Origin: Malus domestica
Taxonomy: Eukaryota; Streptophyta; Magnoliopsida; Rosales; Rosaceae
Reading direction: 5' to 3'
Length of the DNA: 64,000 bases
Assembly: GCF_042453785.1 (NCBI RefSeq)
Contig: NC_091677.1
Coordinates: 27,777,501 to 27,841,500, forward strand
Shown: in pieces, positions 56,323-64,000 of the stretch
How the letters are laid out: each line of letters opens with the position of its first letter
Numbering within the stretch: position 1 is the first letter of the stretch
Position numbers and translations under genes: made by a program
The notes under the pieces: model-generated
What the model saw: only the letters and a program-made list of their open reading frames with translations
Database searches by the model: none
What the model was told of the DNA's origin: nothing

Positions 56323-57231
56323 AACAACATAAAAACTACTAACCACTCTTCAAGATAAACGAACAGCATTTCAAATGCATCCTTTGGAAGTACTATACCC
56401 AGCTCTTCTTGAAGCTCCCTCCTGAAACATACATTATTGTGTTTTAGTGTTTTAGTGACCACCGTTCAGAAAGCTCCAAGTTTTAACCCAAAAACAAACA
56501 ACTAAAAAAAACTATTCGGTTGTACATGTACCTTTAATAATACAAATTTATTATCAAACAAAAGTTCATAGATAGCAACGGGTGTAAGTACAAGCTATAA
56601 GTATGTTACAGGTAGGGGCAATGAAACTTTGTACCGAGCTGTTATAAGCGACGAATCACCAGCGGATATGTGTCCAGCACTTGAGATATCCCACCGTCCC
56701 GCCCACGAATCCTTGCAGTCGGAACGCTTTTGGATAAGCAGCTCTTGTGTACTCTCAGCAAAAATCCACACATGAACAGCTCGATGGTAATCCCCGTCTC
56801 GATGAACATCTCCCCTACATGAGCATCAACAACATTCATTATACCACACAACATATACAGTTGAATCTAAACATTCAGAACTAATGGGTTATCAGCACAA
56901 ATTTCTTAAAAATCAGAAACACAACATTGACATACATACACATTAATAAAACAGAAAACCATTGGGTTGGAGTTTATCGAAATTGGTCAATTGAGTTGCT
57001 CAATTTACTTGATAATTGTAATTGATTCACTTACTTTGCTTAATCCATTTCATTTCCTTCCACAATATATTCCCTTTTTTTTTCCAGAAATTACAAGAAA
57101 ATAATTAAATCAATTAAAAAAAATACTAGCTCTGCTTGCCTGGGCTTGGAAATGCCGGTCTTCTGGCCGGTTTTGGTGAGGACGTCAAAGTACTCTTCTT
57201 GTCTATGAACATCACCTTCTGTCACCGCCAT
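46512..57231 (-). CDS. NUDT3: Nudix hydrolase fused to a DPP III-like peptidase domain, 21 exons
   Basis: Exons on the minus strand: 57231-57140, 56814-56635, 56421-56344, 55668-55572, 55363-55230, 54709-54628, 53844-53758, 53348-53242, 52574-52406, 52325-52072, 51298-51217, 50415-50350, 50085-50008, 49896-49801, 49412-49306, 49204-49036, 47996-47913, 47493-47399, 47279-47189, 47095-46949, 46574-46512. They join without error into 785 residues, close to Arabidopsis NUDT3. The Nudix box is residues 78-100 (GHISAGD..RELQEELGI, with Asp for the first Glu). The C-terminal two thirds is a peptidase-M49-like fold: zinc motif HECCHG at 603-608 and EEAKAD at 636-641, matching HEXXGH and EECRAE of dipeptidyl peptidase III only in part. 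Nudix domains hydrolyse nucleoside diphosphates linked to other groups; activity of the peptidase half is not established. Intron 1 appears to use a GC donor. An in-frame TGA seven codons upstream fixes the start. The gene looks intact. Confidence 0.95.
47705..47814 (-). mobile_element. Short SINE in intron 17 of NUDT3-like gene
   Basis: A 110-bp insert flanked by the perfect 18-bp duplication CTTGATGATAACATAATT (47687-47704 and 47815-47832). On the minus strand it reads box A (GTGGCCCTCTACCACAGTGG region), box B (GGGTTCGAACCCC) and then an A-rich tail seen as T8 at the left. It lies in the same orientation as the host gene. Confidence 0.87.
51336..51382 (-). mobile_element. Minimal TTG-tailed retroposon end, copy 1 (intron 10)
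   Basis: A 47-bp insert, (AAC)5 followed by AAAGCCTTTTCCCACTAAGT and GGGGTCGGCTAT, flanked by the duplication AAGTTAATATTTGTAC (51320-51335 and 51383-51398). On the minus strand it is the 3' end of a retroposon ending in (TTG)n. Tails of this kind are known for plant RTE LINEs and the SINEs they mobilise. Confidence 0.8.
51472..51527 (+). mobile_element. Minimal TTG-tailed retroposon end, copy 2 (intron 10)
   Basis: A 56-bp insert with ATAGCCGACCCCACTTAGTG, GGAAAAGGCTTTG and (TTG)n, flanked by the duplication ATTAGTATTTAGCATAC (51455-51471 and 51528-51544). It is the same 3' end as copy 1 but in the opposite orientation and only 89 bases away. The two can pair as a hairpin in the pre-mRNA. 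Confidence 0.8.
52809..52974 (+). mobile_element. Au-type SINE in intron 8 of NUDT3-like gene
   Basis: A 166-bp insert flanked by the perfect 16-bp duplication AAGCAAGCCACATTCA (52793-52808 and 52975-52990). Box A (TGGCAAGTGCCTTCGCC region) and box B (GGTCTCGGGTTCGAGAC) are present. The 3' half has CTCTCCCAGACCCTGCGTAA and the end GTACGACCTTTT, the hallmark of the plant Au SINE. It is antisense to the host gene. The same target word also occurs once more at about 52704, part of an older local duplication. Confidence 0.92.
56277..56321. repeat. (AT)n microsatellite in intron 3
   Basis: More than 20 AT units, interrupted once by a G, between exons 3 and 4 of the NUDT3-like gene. It is likely to vary in length. 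Confidence 0.85.
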
Positions 57232-57980
57232 TGCGCTAATCGCAACTGTCTGTCAGTCGATTCGCCGCCGCCCCAGAGATTATTCGGTTCTGATTTCTCA
57301 ATTGATTGGTCTCCACTGTCTGCAAAGGGTGGAGTATGCGTGCTTCCGCAGCACTTCAAGCACCTCGAGTATTCCACTTGGAACGAAGAGTGTCATGGTT
57401 CCATTATTCTCGTTAAATGGGAATTGAGGTTCGGTACATTTTTTACCTCTAGTACAAATTATATCGTTTGTTCAACTTAAAAAAAAGTAGTAATAATTTA
57501 GCGGTGTTAACTGCACCGTATATCGGACATCAATTTTTTTCCAAATTCATATGTAAAATATCTAAAACCCCATTCAAGCCCACAACATGTACTTAATTTA
57601 AAATTGTTACAATCAATCTGTGACGTATGAGCACATAGAAGGAAAAATAAAATACTATGTTTGGACCAAATTCTGTTTAAACATTTGAAAAAAAAAATAC
57701 TACCAAAAAAAAAAAAGGTTGGTAGAGAAGGGACGGATGGGTTTTTTTTGGGTATAATGGTCCTCACCTCTTGAGAAAAGGGTAAATGTCTTTCACGTAA
57801 CCATTACATAAAAACTAATCTCGAATAACCTTTCTCTATTTAAATACATAAAAAATCAACTTTTACGTTTACCCATTGCAGTTTTTGCCAATATGTATAT
57901 GTGATTTGTAACATTGTCTACATACGTATTACTGATTGATCAATCAATCACCAATTTTGTATGTTAACTCGATGAGGCAA
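57232..57980. other. 5' UTR and promoter of the NUDT3-like gene
   Basis: The leader to about 57450 is GC-richer and carries an in-frame stop upstream of the start codon. Further right it is AT-rich, with A-runs near 57690 and 57710 and a (TA)n near 57981-57998. There is no other gene. The plus-strand frame 57136-57480 is antisense to exon 1 and the leader. Confidence 0.45.
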
Positions 57981-58620
57981 ATATATATATATATATATTT
58001 TGGACAGGGTAAAATTCATTACCACAACCACATGTACAACAAAAGCCCAAAACAAGTTAAGCACAAACAAAAATGGGCCACAAACACACAAAAGACAAAG
58101 CCCCAAGCCCACCCTCAGAGCCCAGCACACACAAACTAAACAAACAGAAAAACCCTAGGAAACTAGTCTTCATGCCGCTGCCAAAGAACCACCAAACAAT
58201 CTTCACGAACTGCCTCCCAACATGTTCATCTAAGATTACAACATCAAGAACCCCAGAATTGGTGAAGCAAGATGCCGCAACATCCTCAAAGAACCAGCAA
58301 GAACCGATGCCACGAGAACAAGGAAGCACGCAGGGAGAACCCACGAGCAACATCACCAACAAGGGTGAACAACAGACAGGACCAATAATGGTAAACAAGG
58401 GTGGTGGTGCAAGCATCCGAGTTAAAGCTCTACACACCCTGCCAAAGATGCGCGACAAAGAGCAGTAAATGGAGGCGGAAACCGACCGAAATTGAGGATA
58501 GAGGTGGCGGAACCAAAAGATGCAGATGGTGGAGGGGTAAAGATCAAAGAGAGGGAATGGGTCAAAGAGGGTGGATGAGTCAAAGATTATGGAAGAAACG
58601 GGGGATGGGGTTTTAAGTCT
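57981..58620 (-). mobile_element. Probable 3' end of a LINE
   Basis: Read on the minus strand the segment is G/T-rich, low-coding sequence that ends GTAATGAATTTTACCCTGTCCAAAA and then an AT run where a poly(A) would be. The last bases resemble the 3' end of the LINE at 2767 (ATTATTACCCTTTGACAAAA). I take it as a 5'-truncated LINE tail. The 188-codon minus-strand frame in it is Phe/Cys/Ser-rich and not a recognisable protein. The right boundary against the copia element is not clear. Confidence 0.35.
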
Positions 58621-58814
58621 CAAAAAGGTGAAATCAAAGGCAAAAGGAGAGAATAGAGGATGAGATCAGGAAAATTGCAGGGGGGAGTAAAATTTGCAGG
58701 CAACAGGAAGAGCAAGAAAGAACTGAAACCAAGCAAACCATTGAAACAAAACACATTATGTAAAGTCGGATCATTATTTTCCTCTTCCAATAGTAGTAAA
58801 GCAGTTGACAAATC

Positions 58815-59738
58815 TCAGCACCACATTATGACAAGTCTCAACATATCAAAAATACTCTCATCATGAAATACAAGCCTTGAAATTATGCATTTTCTAGTCT
58901 GTAAATAAAAGCATATAACACCCTTGTATCCTACTGAGTATCCCAAGAAAACACACATCACAGATCTAGGTTGAAGCTTGTTTGCAGTATAAAGCCTAAA
59001 CCATGGATAGAATGCACTGCCAAAAATTTTCAACCTTTGTATGTCAGGATGTTTCTTATACAGCAGATAATATAAAGATGTCATACTTAGTGTCAGTGTC
59101 TTACAAGGCATTCTATTGATAAGAAAAATTGAATGAGCACATGCAAAGTACCAGAACTCAGATGACAACCCAGCTTGTGTAAGCAAAGTAATTCCAGTCT
59201 TTATAACATGTCTGTGTTTCCTCTCAGCAATCCCATTTTGCTGAGGTGTGTAGGGACATGACAACATATGCATTACACATTTTACAGCAAGAAATTCTTT
59301 GAACTAATAACTAGTGTACTTTCCTCCTCCATCAGTTTGCAAGCATTTAATAGATACTTCAAACTGATTTAATATAAATGCATAAAATTTCACAAACACA
59401 GAGAACAAGTCTGATTTATTCACTAATGGAAATGTCCAAACATATCTTGTATATTTATCAACAAACAGTACATAATATATGTAACCATCTAGAGACTTTA
59501 CAGGTGAAGGACCCCACACATCACTATGAATTTTTTCAAATGGTGAGGTACATTGCTCAATTCTAGATGGAAAAGGTAATTTTGACATCTTTCCCTGAAT
59601 ACAAGATACACAAATACTATGATTATGATCTATTCTAGTTGGAATCTTAGATTGTTGTAACATAAAAGCCAATATGTCATTGGTAGGATGACCCAACCTC
59701 TGGTGCCAAAGTTGAGACTTCACTACTTGACCAACCAA
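58815..59738 (-). pseudogene. Integrase of the truncated copia element
   Basis: The first part (59738-59304) holds the pre-integrase HQRLGHPTND and CVSCIQGKM zinc residues, then HSDVWGPSPVKSLDGYIYYV and VDKYTRYVW (first Asp), and CLQTDGGGKYTSY (second Asp; usually the block reads DNGGEF, so it is altered). After a break at about 59280-59300 the second part (59273-58815) has TPQQNGIAERKHRHVI with the Glu and then VFLGYSVGYKGVICFYL. Confidence 0.87.
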
Positions 59739-59904
59739 TTGTGCTTTTGAAAACCTAGAAACCCTTGTGCTTTTGAAAAACTGGAATATGAAACAACTCT
59801 ATTGGCCTACTCTTTCCTTGGTACAGTGTCTCATTTGTCCTCTTGTCCTGCACATGAAAGTTAGTTTCATCACATATAAACCAAGACTTGTTATCAACAC
59901 AAAG

Positions 59905-60168
59905 TTATTTTACAGATATGAGACTTCTAGCAATCTGAGGAACATGAAGAACATGTTTAAGAACAAGAGAGTAAGTATCAGTCTTTATAGTAGTGGTACC
60001 AACATTTTGAATAGGCAAATTAGTACCATTACCAATTGTAATCTTCTCAGATCCTTCAAATGGCATAACTTGTGATAACCTAGTCATATCTGTTATCATA
60101 TGATGAGAAGCCCTAGAATCACACAATCCAAGAATCTGCAGGTACATATTGAGGTGTCTGTTGAGCAT
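59905..60168 (-). pseudogene. Protease of the truncated copia element
   Basis: It reads LGLCDSRASHHMITDM where an active element has Asp-Ser-Gly-Ala at the catalytic site, so the Gly is Arg. The strands ITIGNGTNLPIQNVG and LKHVLHVPQIARSLISV are typical of copia proteases. Confidence 0.82.
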
Positions 60169-61514
60169 TCATGGCATTAAAAGATGGTGGTGGAGGATTT
60201 CCTTGAAAGACATAGTTCCCTCTGTGAAAACACTCAAGAGCCGAGTGACCCATTTTACCACAAATTTGACATTCAACTAGAAATCCAGTTGTAGAATGAT
60301 TATTATTATTCATGTGATAGCAATTTGCAGCAGTGTGCCCTTTCTTATTGCAAATTTGACACTCAATGACAACATTAGTTCTTGTATCTGTGTTTCTATA
60401 CCAGCTAGAGTTACCATTTTGCCTGAAATTCTTGCCCTTATATCCACCATTGTTTTTGTAATTACTCTGCCCTTTTGACCCATTAAAGTTCCTAGGACCA
60501 TACTGAATTGTATTCTTTTTAGACTATTGAGAATTAGAACTAGATGATGAAAAACCACCCATGTTACCAGCAAAACCATAACCAACTGGTGATTGATAGA
60601 ATGGTGCTGGTTGTTAAGGCATAAGATAAAACTGAGGTGATATGAGAAATTATGGTTGGTGTGGAGCCAAGTATGGAACTTGAGTGATAACACATGTTGT
60701 TGTAGTTGGAATATGGCTGTGATTCTGAGGATTTGAAGTAGAACCACAAACAGATGAACTATACGTTCCAGAATTAGAGCTAGAATCAGAACCATTCATA
60801 TACAAAACAGACAGATTCTGAGACAACAAACTAGTATCTCTTTCAATCTCTTTTTCAGCACCAAGCAATTGAGCACAAAATTCTTTCAGTGAAATGGAAG
60901 ATTCCCTTGCTAAAATAATTGTTCAAATAATAGCATACTTATTAGGTAAATCAGCTAATCCAGCAATAATAACATCATTATCTGAAATGAATTCCCCTGC
61001 GGCATTAAGCTGATCTCTAATGTTTTTCAACCTTAGCAAGAACTTATCAATTGAGTCGACTCCTTTTTTAATAGTATGCAATTTAGTTTTCAGGTTATTC
61101 CCTTGACTTAGACACAGAGGCAAATTTATCAACCAGATTATTCCAAGCATCAGCAGCAGTCTTACAACCAAGCACATATTCCATGGCTTCATCAGATAAA
61201 GTATCTAGAAGAGTAAGTAAGGCCATATTAGTTGATTCCCAGTCTAAAAAGGCCTGTGTAACTTCCTTAATCACACCTAAATATGTATGAATGACAAATT
61301 TAGGTGGATATACATCTGTGCCATCGAAATGACCAAATAGCTTGTAACCCTTAATCACTGACATGAATTGAAATGACCATTTTGCAAAATTGTCATCTTT
61401 CAGTTTGATGGTTAGCATACCAAGAAGACTATCAACTTTTGGTGTAGTCATGATTAACAACCTAGTTGCAAATTCACACTTCTTTCTACACAAAATAAAA
61501 CGTTCTTTCAACAA
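60119..61514 (-). pseudogene. Gag of the truncated copia element
   Basis: 61514-61095: UBN2 gag domain, start MLKERF.. or the inner ATG of TTPKVDSLLGMLTIKL, with KDDNFAKWSFQFMSVIKGYK. 61192-60923: the continuation in another frame (LSQGNNLKTKLHTIKKG, ISDNDVIIAGLADLPNKY). 60795-60310 is a Ser/Asn-rich region in broken frames with one zinc knuckle around 60340. 60313-60119 has a second knuckle, CQICGKMGHSALEC. At least three frameshifts. Confidence 0.82.
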
Positions 61515-62112
61515 GAGATTGACACTCCGTAAAAAACTAGCAGCGAGAAAGAAAGACTGATACTTTCTTCTTGATCAAGAAAGACTGATACTTTTTGAAT
61601 CCACACAGCTGAAAAACCAAGAAAGACTGATACTTTTTTCGTAATCAAGAAAGACTAACACTTTCTTGAAATCACCCAATTTGTACTAAGAAAAACTGAT
61701 ACTTTCTTGAAATCACCCAATTTCTACCAAGAAAGACTGATACTTTTTGGAGCACACAATAAGCAACAATCATATGAACTTAATAGGTATTGAGAACAAA
61801 AAATTGCATCCAGTAAGAGAAAACAAAATCCCTAATCTTCAGCACAAACATAATCATCCCCAACATAGCATACTTCGCCAAGAAATTAATCATTCATACA
61901 TTTATCACATGATTTCACCAGAATTTCAATCGATAAAAACAAATTGGATATCATCTGAAAAACCCAGATGCATCAACAACTCATTGCAGACCTCAGTAGA
62001 ATAGAACTCAACCCATAAATCGTTTGACGAAGACGCCGATGATTTCACGAATGCAGCGGAAGAATCTTCAGGACCAATTACAGCAACAAGCCAAATCCCG
62101 GCAATGATACCA

Positions 62113-62395
62113 TATTAAATCTCTCAGAAGAATGAGTAGATAACAGAGATAAAGGCTAATGGAATGAGAGGGAAAACGAAGAGAGAGAGAGAGAGAGAGA
62201 AAAAGAGAGAAAGAAAGAAAGAAAGAGAGAAAGAGAGAAAGAAAGAAAGAAAGAGAGAATTAATATCTTTCAACTATATTGTTTTTACAAGGGAAAGTAA
62301 GTAAGTGCTAAAGCATTACATTTCAGACTATATAGTATTTCAACCTTCTTTATTATTACAAAAATACCCCTTAATTACCTATTCTTCTCACAACA
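62113..62395 (-). repeat. 5' LTR of the truncated copia element
   Basis: On the minus strand it starts TGTTGTGAGAAGAATAGG and ends GAGATTTAATA, followed by the TGGTATCA primer site. It holds a (GA/GAAA)n tract at 62180-62259. Its partner LTR is not in the window. Confidence 0.78.
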
Positions 62396-62451
62396 CTTCC
62401 AACTAATTCAACAACTAACCCATTCACTGAGTACTTGATAAGTGTCAGCTA

Positions 62452-62800
62452 TTAGGTTTCTGCATGGTAATCATCAGAAAGGATAAGTAATCCGTTGCAC
62501 GAGCCCATAATTCGGAAACACTCGATCAAGCTCTGAACTGGAAGCTGTGGCTTTGAGTGTTCTAGGAATGAGTCATTGTCTAAGAGTAGAGAATAACGCT
62601 CAACTGTGGGGTCTTTAGGGCAGTGCCTGAGAAGGATGGAAATGGTGTTATTGCTGGTTTTGTTTTGGTTAAGGTTGAGGTGTGCGTTAATGAATGATGG
62701 AGTTCCAAGATCAGCAGCCGGAGGTGAACTGAATCAAAGGTTTGACAGGAAGCCTAAGAAAAATATGGACAATAATTTCTTTGCGAAGGTATTCTGACAT
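62452..62800 (-). pseudogene. F-box protein pseudogene
   Basis: It starts at ATG 62800. The F-box helix LRKEIIVHIFLRLPVKPLIQ is followed by FTSGC, then a TGA stop in place of the usual Lys or similar residue, then SWNSII. A frameshift then leads to TPSFINAHLNLNQNKTS and the F-box-associated domain start (KDPTVERYSLLLDNDSF, FRIMGSCNGLLILSDDYH), ending in two stops at 62449-62454. It belongs to the large plant F-box/FBA family, whose intact members select substrates for SCF ubiquitin ligases. The rest of the gene is absent; the copia LTR begins 57 bases further on. Confidence 0.82.
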
Positions 62801-63031
62801 CGTTGTTCAATTTCCTCGAGATATTTGTGCTTCATAGTCTACGATGCCTAAACTCCCAGACCTCAAATAATTGTTCAATAGCTCCTCAGTCAAAGGTATT
62901 TGGTCAGGGCATCATTTACTTGCCAATTAATAGAAAGCCTATTCAAACTTGGCTGCTGATATTGATGTTTAAAGTCAGTCTACTATCTAAGTCAAGTTAA
63001 TCAGAAATTTCCTTGTAATAACCAACACAAG
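62801..63031. other. Upstream flank of the F-box pseudogene
   Basis: No supported feature. It probably includes the old 5' flank of the F-box gene. Confidence 0.3.
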
Positions 63032-63505
63032 ATGACTAAACCGTACTGACGATTTGGTTTGGTTTGGTTTTTTTTTTCGGTGAGTAAAATGAATTGCACC
63101 GACTAAAGTCGGTTTGACGAGCAGTTTCTGTAATTCTTGGATATTGATTAACTAAACCGACCTATGGATTTGCTTGTATTTATTTTAATCAGAATAAAGA
63201 TCTTAGTGATGATGGTGGTGTTTTATATGTATGTGTAGGCTGACTTTTATGTTTCCTAGTTTGCATTGACATCACCTTTTCTTTACTTTCTTACATTTTT
63301 GGTTGTTTGTTCTTGTAGCCCCATTTTGGGTGTTTAATGGATATCACTTTTTGGCTGTTTGTTCTTGTGGCCTCTTTTCTCTCACTTTCAAACTTAGTTC
63401 TCAAACTTAGCACAGTAGCCTCCCATCCACGTCCTCCATTCTTCCTTCCTCCACCACCATCGTGAATCTCTCCAAATGATAGCTCTCTCTCTCTCACTCT
63501 GACCC
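63032..63505. repeat. Partial second copy of the 44.7-kb hAT element
   Basis: It matches 44755-45222 in the same orientation, including the word GGGTGTTTAATGGATATCAC and the CTTGTGGCCTCTTTTCTCTC stretch. Neither hAT terminus is preserved, so it is a fragment or a member with worn ends. The copies differ by scattered substitutions and small indels, for example an extra TTCC near 63445. Confidence 0.75.
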
Positions 63506-64000
63506 TCTGACCGGGTCCTCTTCTTCTGATCCTCACTCGTTCGTGCATCATGTAAGAATCCTATGTGGACTCAACTAGTTAGGATAAAGAAGAAGTAATA
63601 GGTTGGTAATACAAATCAAATAGAGTTTGAATACGTGTAAAGCTACATCCTATAATTGAGGAATATATTTCCAATGTGCGTTTGAAAATAAGCACTAATC
63701 ACAACTGCTTCATACACGGTTGGGATTGGGTGCAATGGGTGAATAACCAACCCTCCACGATAGATATAGAAGTTGGCTATCATTGCATCTATATAAAATG
63801 AATTCCCTGCTCACAGAGACAAGGTTCTATGTTCAAGGGGTCTATCACCATTAGAATATAAAGGTCTCTAAGTAAGTAGAAGAGTTCTTTGACAACCACG
63901 ATGGCTTCGACAATTATGCTGCACAAATGCGTTCTCCTGAAACTACTGATATGGTACTACTATGGATGCTTCGACAGGTTTGTCTTCTACCCTTATGTCT
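63506..64000. other. Right end of the window, unassigned
   Basis: No supported gene. A TATATAAAA box lies near 63791, and the first ATG of a frame that stays open to the window end is at 63901 (MASTIMLHKCVLLKLLIWYY, hydrophobic, possibly a signal sequence). Only 33 codons fit in the window, so I do not call it a gene; an LTR or a first exon are both possible. Confidence 0.3.

Larger units (their letters stand above)
58621..62395 (-). mobile_element. Ty1/copia element, 3' half missing
   Basis: On the minus strand: 5' LTR (62395-62113), primer site (TGGTATCATTGCCGGG right after the LTR), gag, zinc knuckles, protease, pre-integrase, integrase. The sequence stops in the linker after integrase. 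No reverse transcriptase, RNase H, polypurine tract or 3' LTR follows; instead the probable LINE tail begins. Many stops and frameshifts. Confidence 0.88.

Noticed and set aside
58057..58623. 188-codon minus-strand open frame
   Set aside because: Phe/Cys/Ser-rich composition with no domain; it lies in what looks like a LINE 3' end and is most likely chance openness.
63901..64000. Possible gene start with hydrophobic N-terminus
   Set aside because: Only 33 codons lie in the window and no domain can be judged; listed as unassigned instead.
1..64000. CRISPR arrays, bacterial operons, riboswitches, organelle inserts
   Set aside because: No regularly spaced direct repeats with unique spacers, no ribosome-binding-site-led gene runs and no recognisable plastid or mitochondrial genes; the window is plant nuclear DNA.

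Overview
The window is nuclear DNA from a flowering plant, almost certainly a eudicot. Two host genes have many exons with GT-AG introns, and most of the rest is nested plant transposable elements: Ty3/gypsy of the Tat type, Ty1/copia, L1-type LINE, hAT, MITEs and tRNA-derived SINEs. The look of the F-box fragment and of the repeats makes me lean to Rosaceae, but I cannot prove this from sequence alone. I found no bacterial or organellar genes, CRISPR array or rRNA.

Layout. 1-529: AT-rich degenerate tandem repeats. 530-2076: a solo LTR with a 5-bp target duplication. 2100-2567: a coding-like remnant split by a SINE. 2767-8727: a decayed, 5'-truncated L1-type LINE on the minus strand, itself split by a hAT-like element (4602-5417). 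8728-10600: intergenic, with MITEs. 10603-13304 (minus): a complete nine-exon gene for a Tubby-like protein without an F-box (TLP8-like). 14002-15623 (plus): the 3' half of a conserved oxidoreductase-like gene, four exons with introns kept. Twenty-four bases after its stop codon an autonomous-type hAT transposon (15648-34109) is inserted. That hAT was in turn split by a 14.4-kb Tat-type Ty3/gypsy retrotransposon (16963-31354) that landed inside the transposase coding sequence. All of these junctions carry perfect target-site duplications.

34675-36122 is a second solo LTR of the same family as the first. 36624-37136 is a small intronless gene of unknown function with a good TATA box. 37746-38118 is a Tourist-like MITE. 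38393-44576 is a full-length but decayed copia element, followed by a non-autonomous hAT (44729-45344). 46512-57231 (minus) is a complete 21-exon gene for a fusion of a Nudix hydrolase with a dipeptidyl-peptidase-III-like domain (NUDT3-like, 785 residues). Its introns hold at least four short retroposons, each with its own target duplication. The right end holds a probable LINE 3' tail, a copia element that has lost its reverse transcriptase half and 3' LTR, an F-box pseudogene, and a partial second copy of the 44.7-kb hAT element.

The two complete recognisable genes (TLP8-like and NUDT3-like) have no obvious functional link. The window is best read as gene islands in a history of layered insertions, which can be ordered by nesting: the hAT went into the oxidoreductase 3' flank, then the Tat element into the hAT; the LINE inserted first and a hAT-like element later split it. 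The Tat insertion is recent (4 differences between two 652-bp LTRs), yet its coding region has several stops and frameshifts. Its long 3' region carries tandem repeats and an antisense reading frame for a coiled-coil protein, the least understood sequence here.
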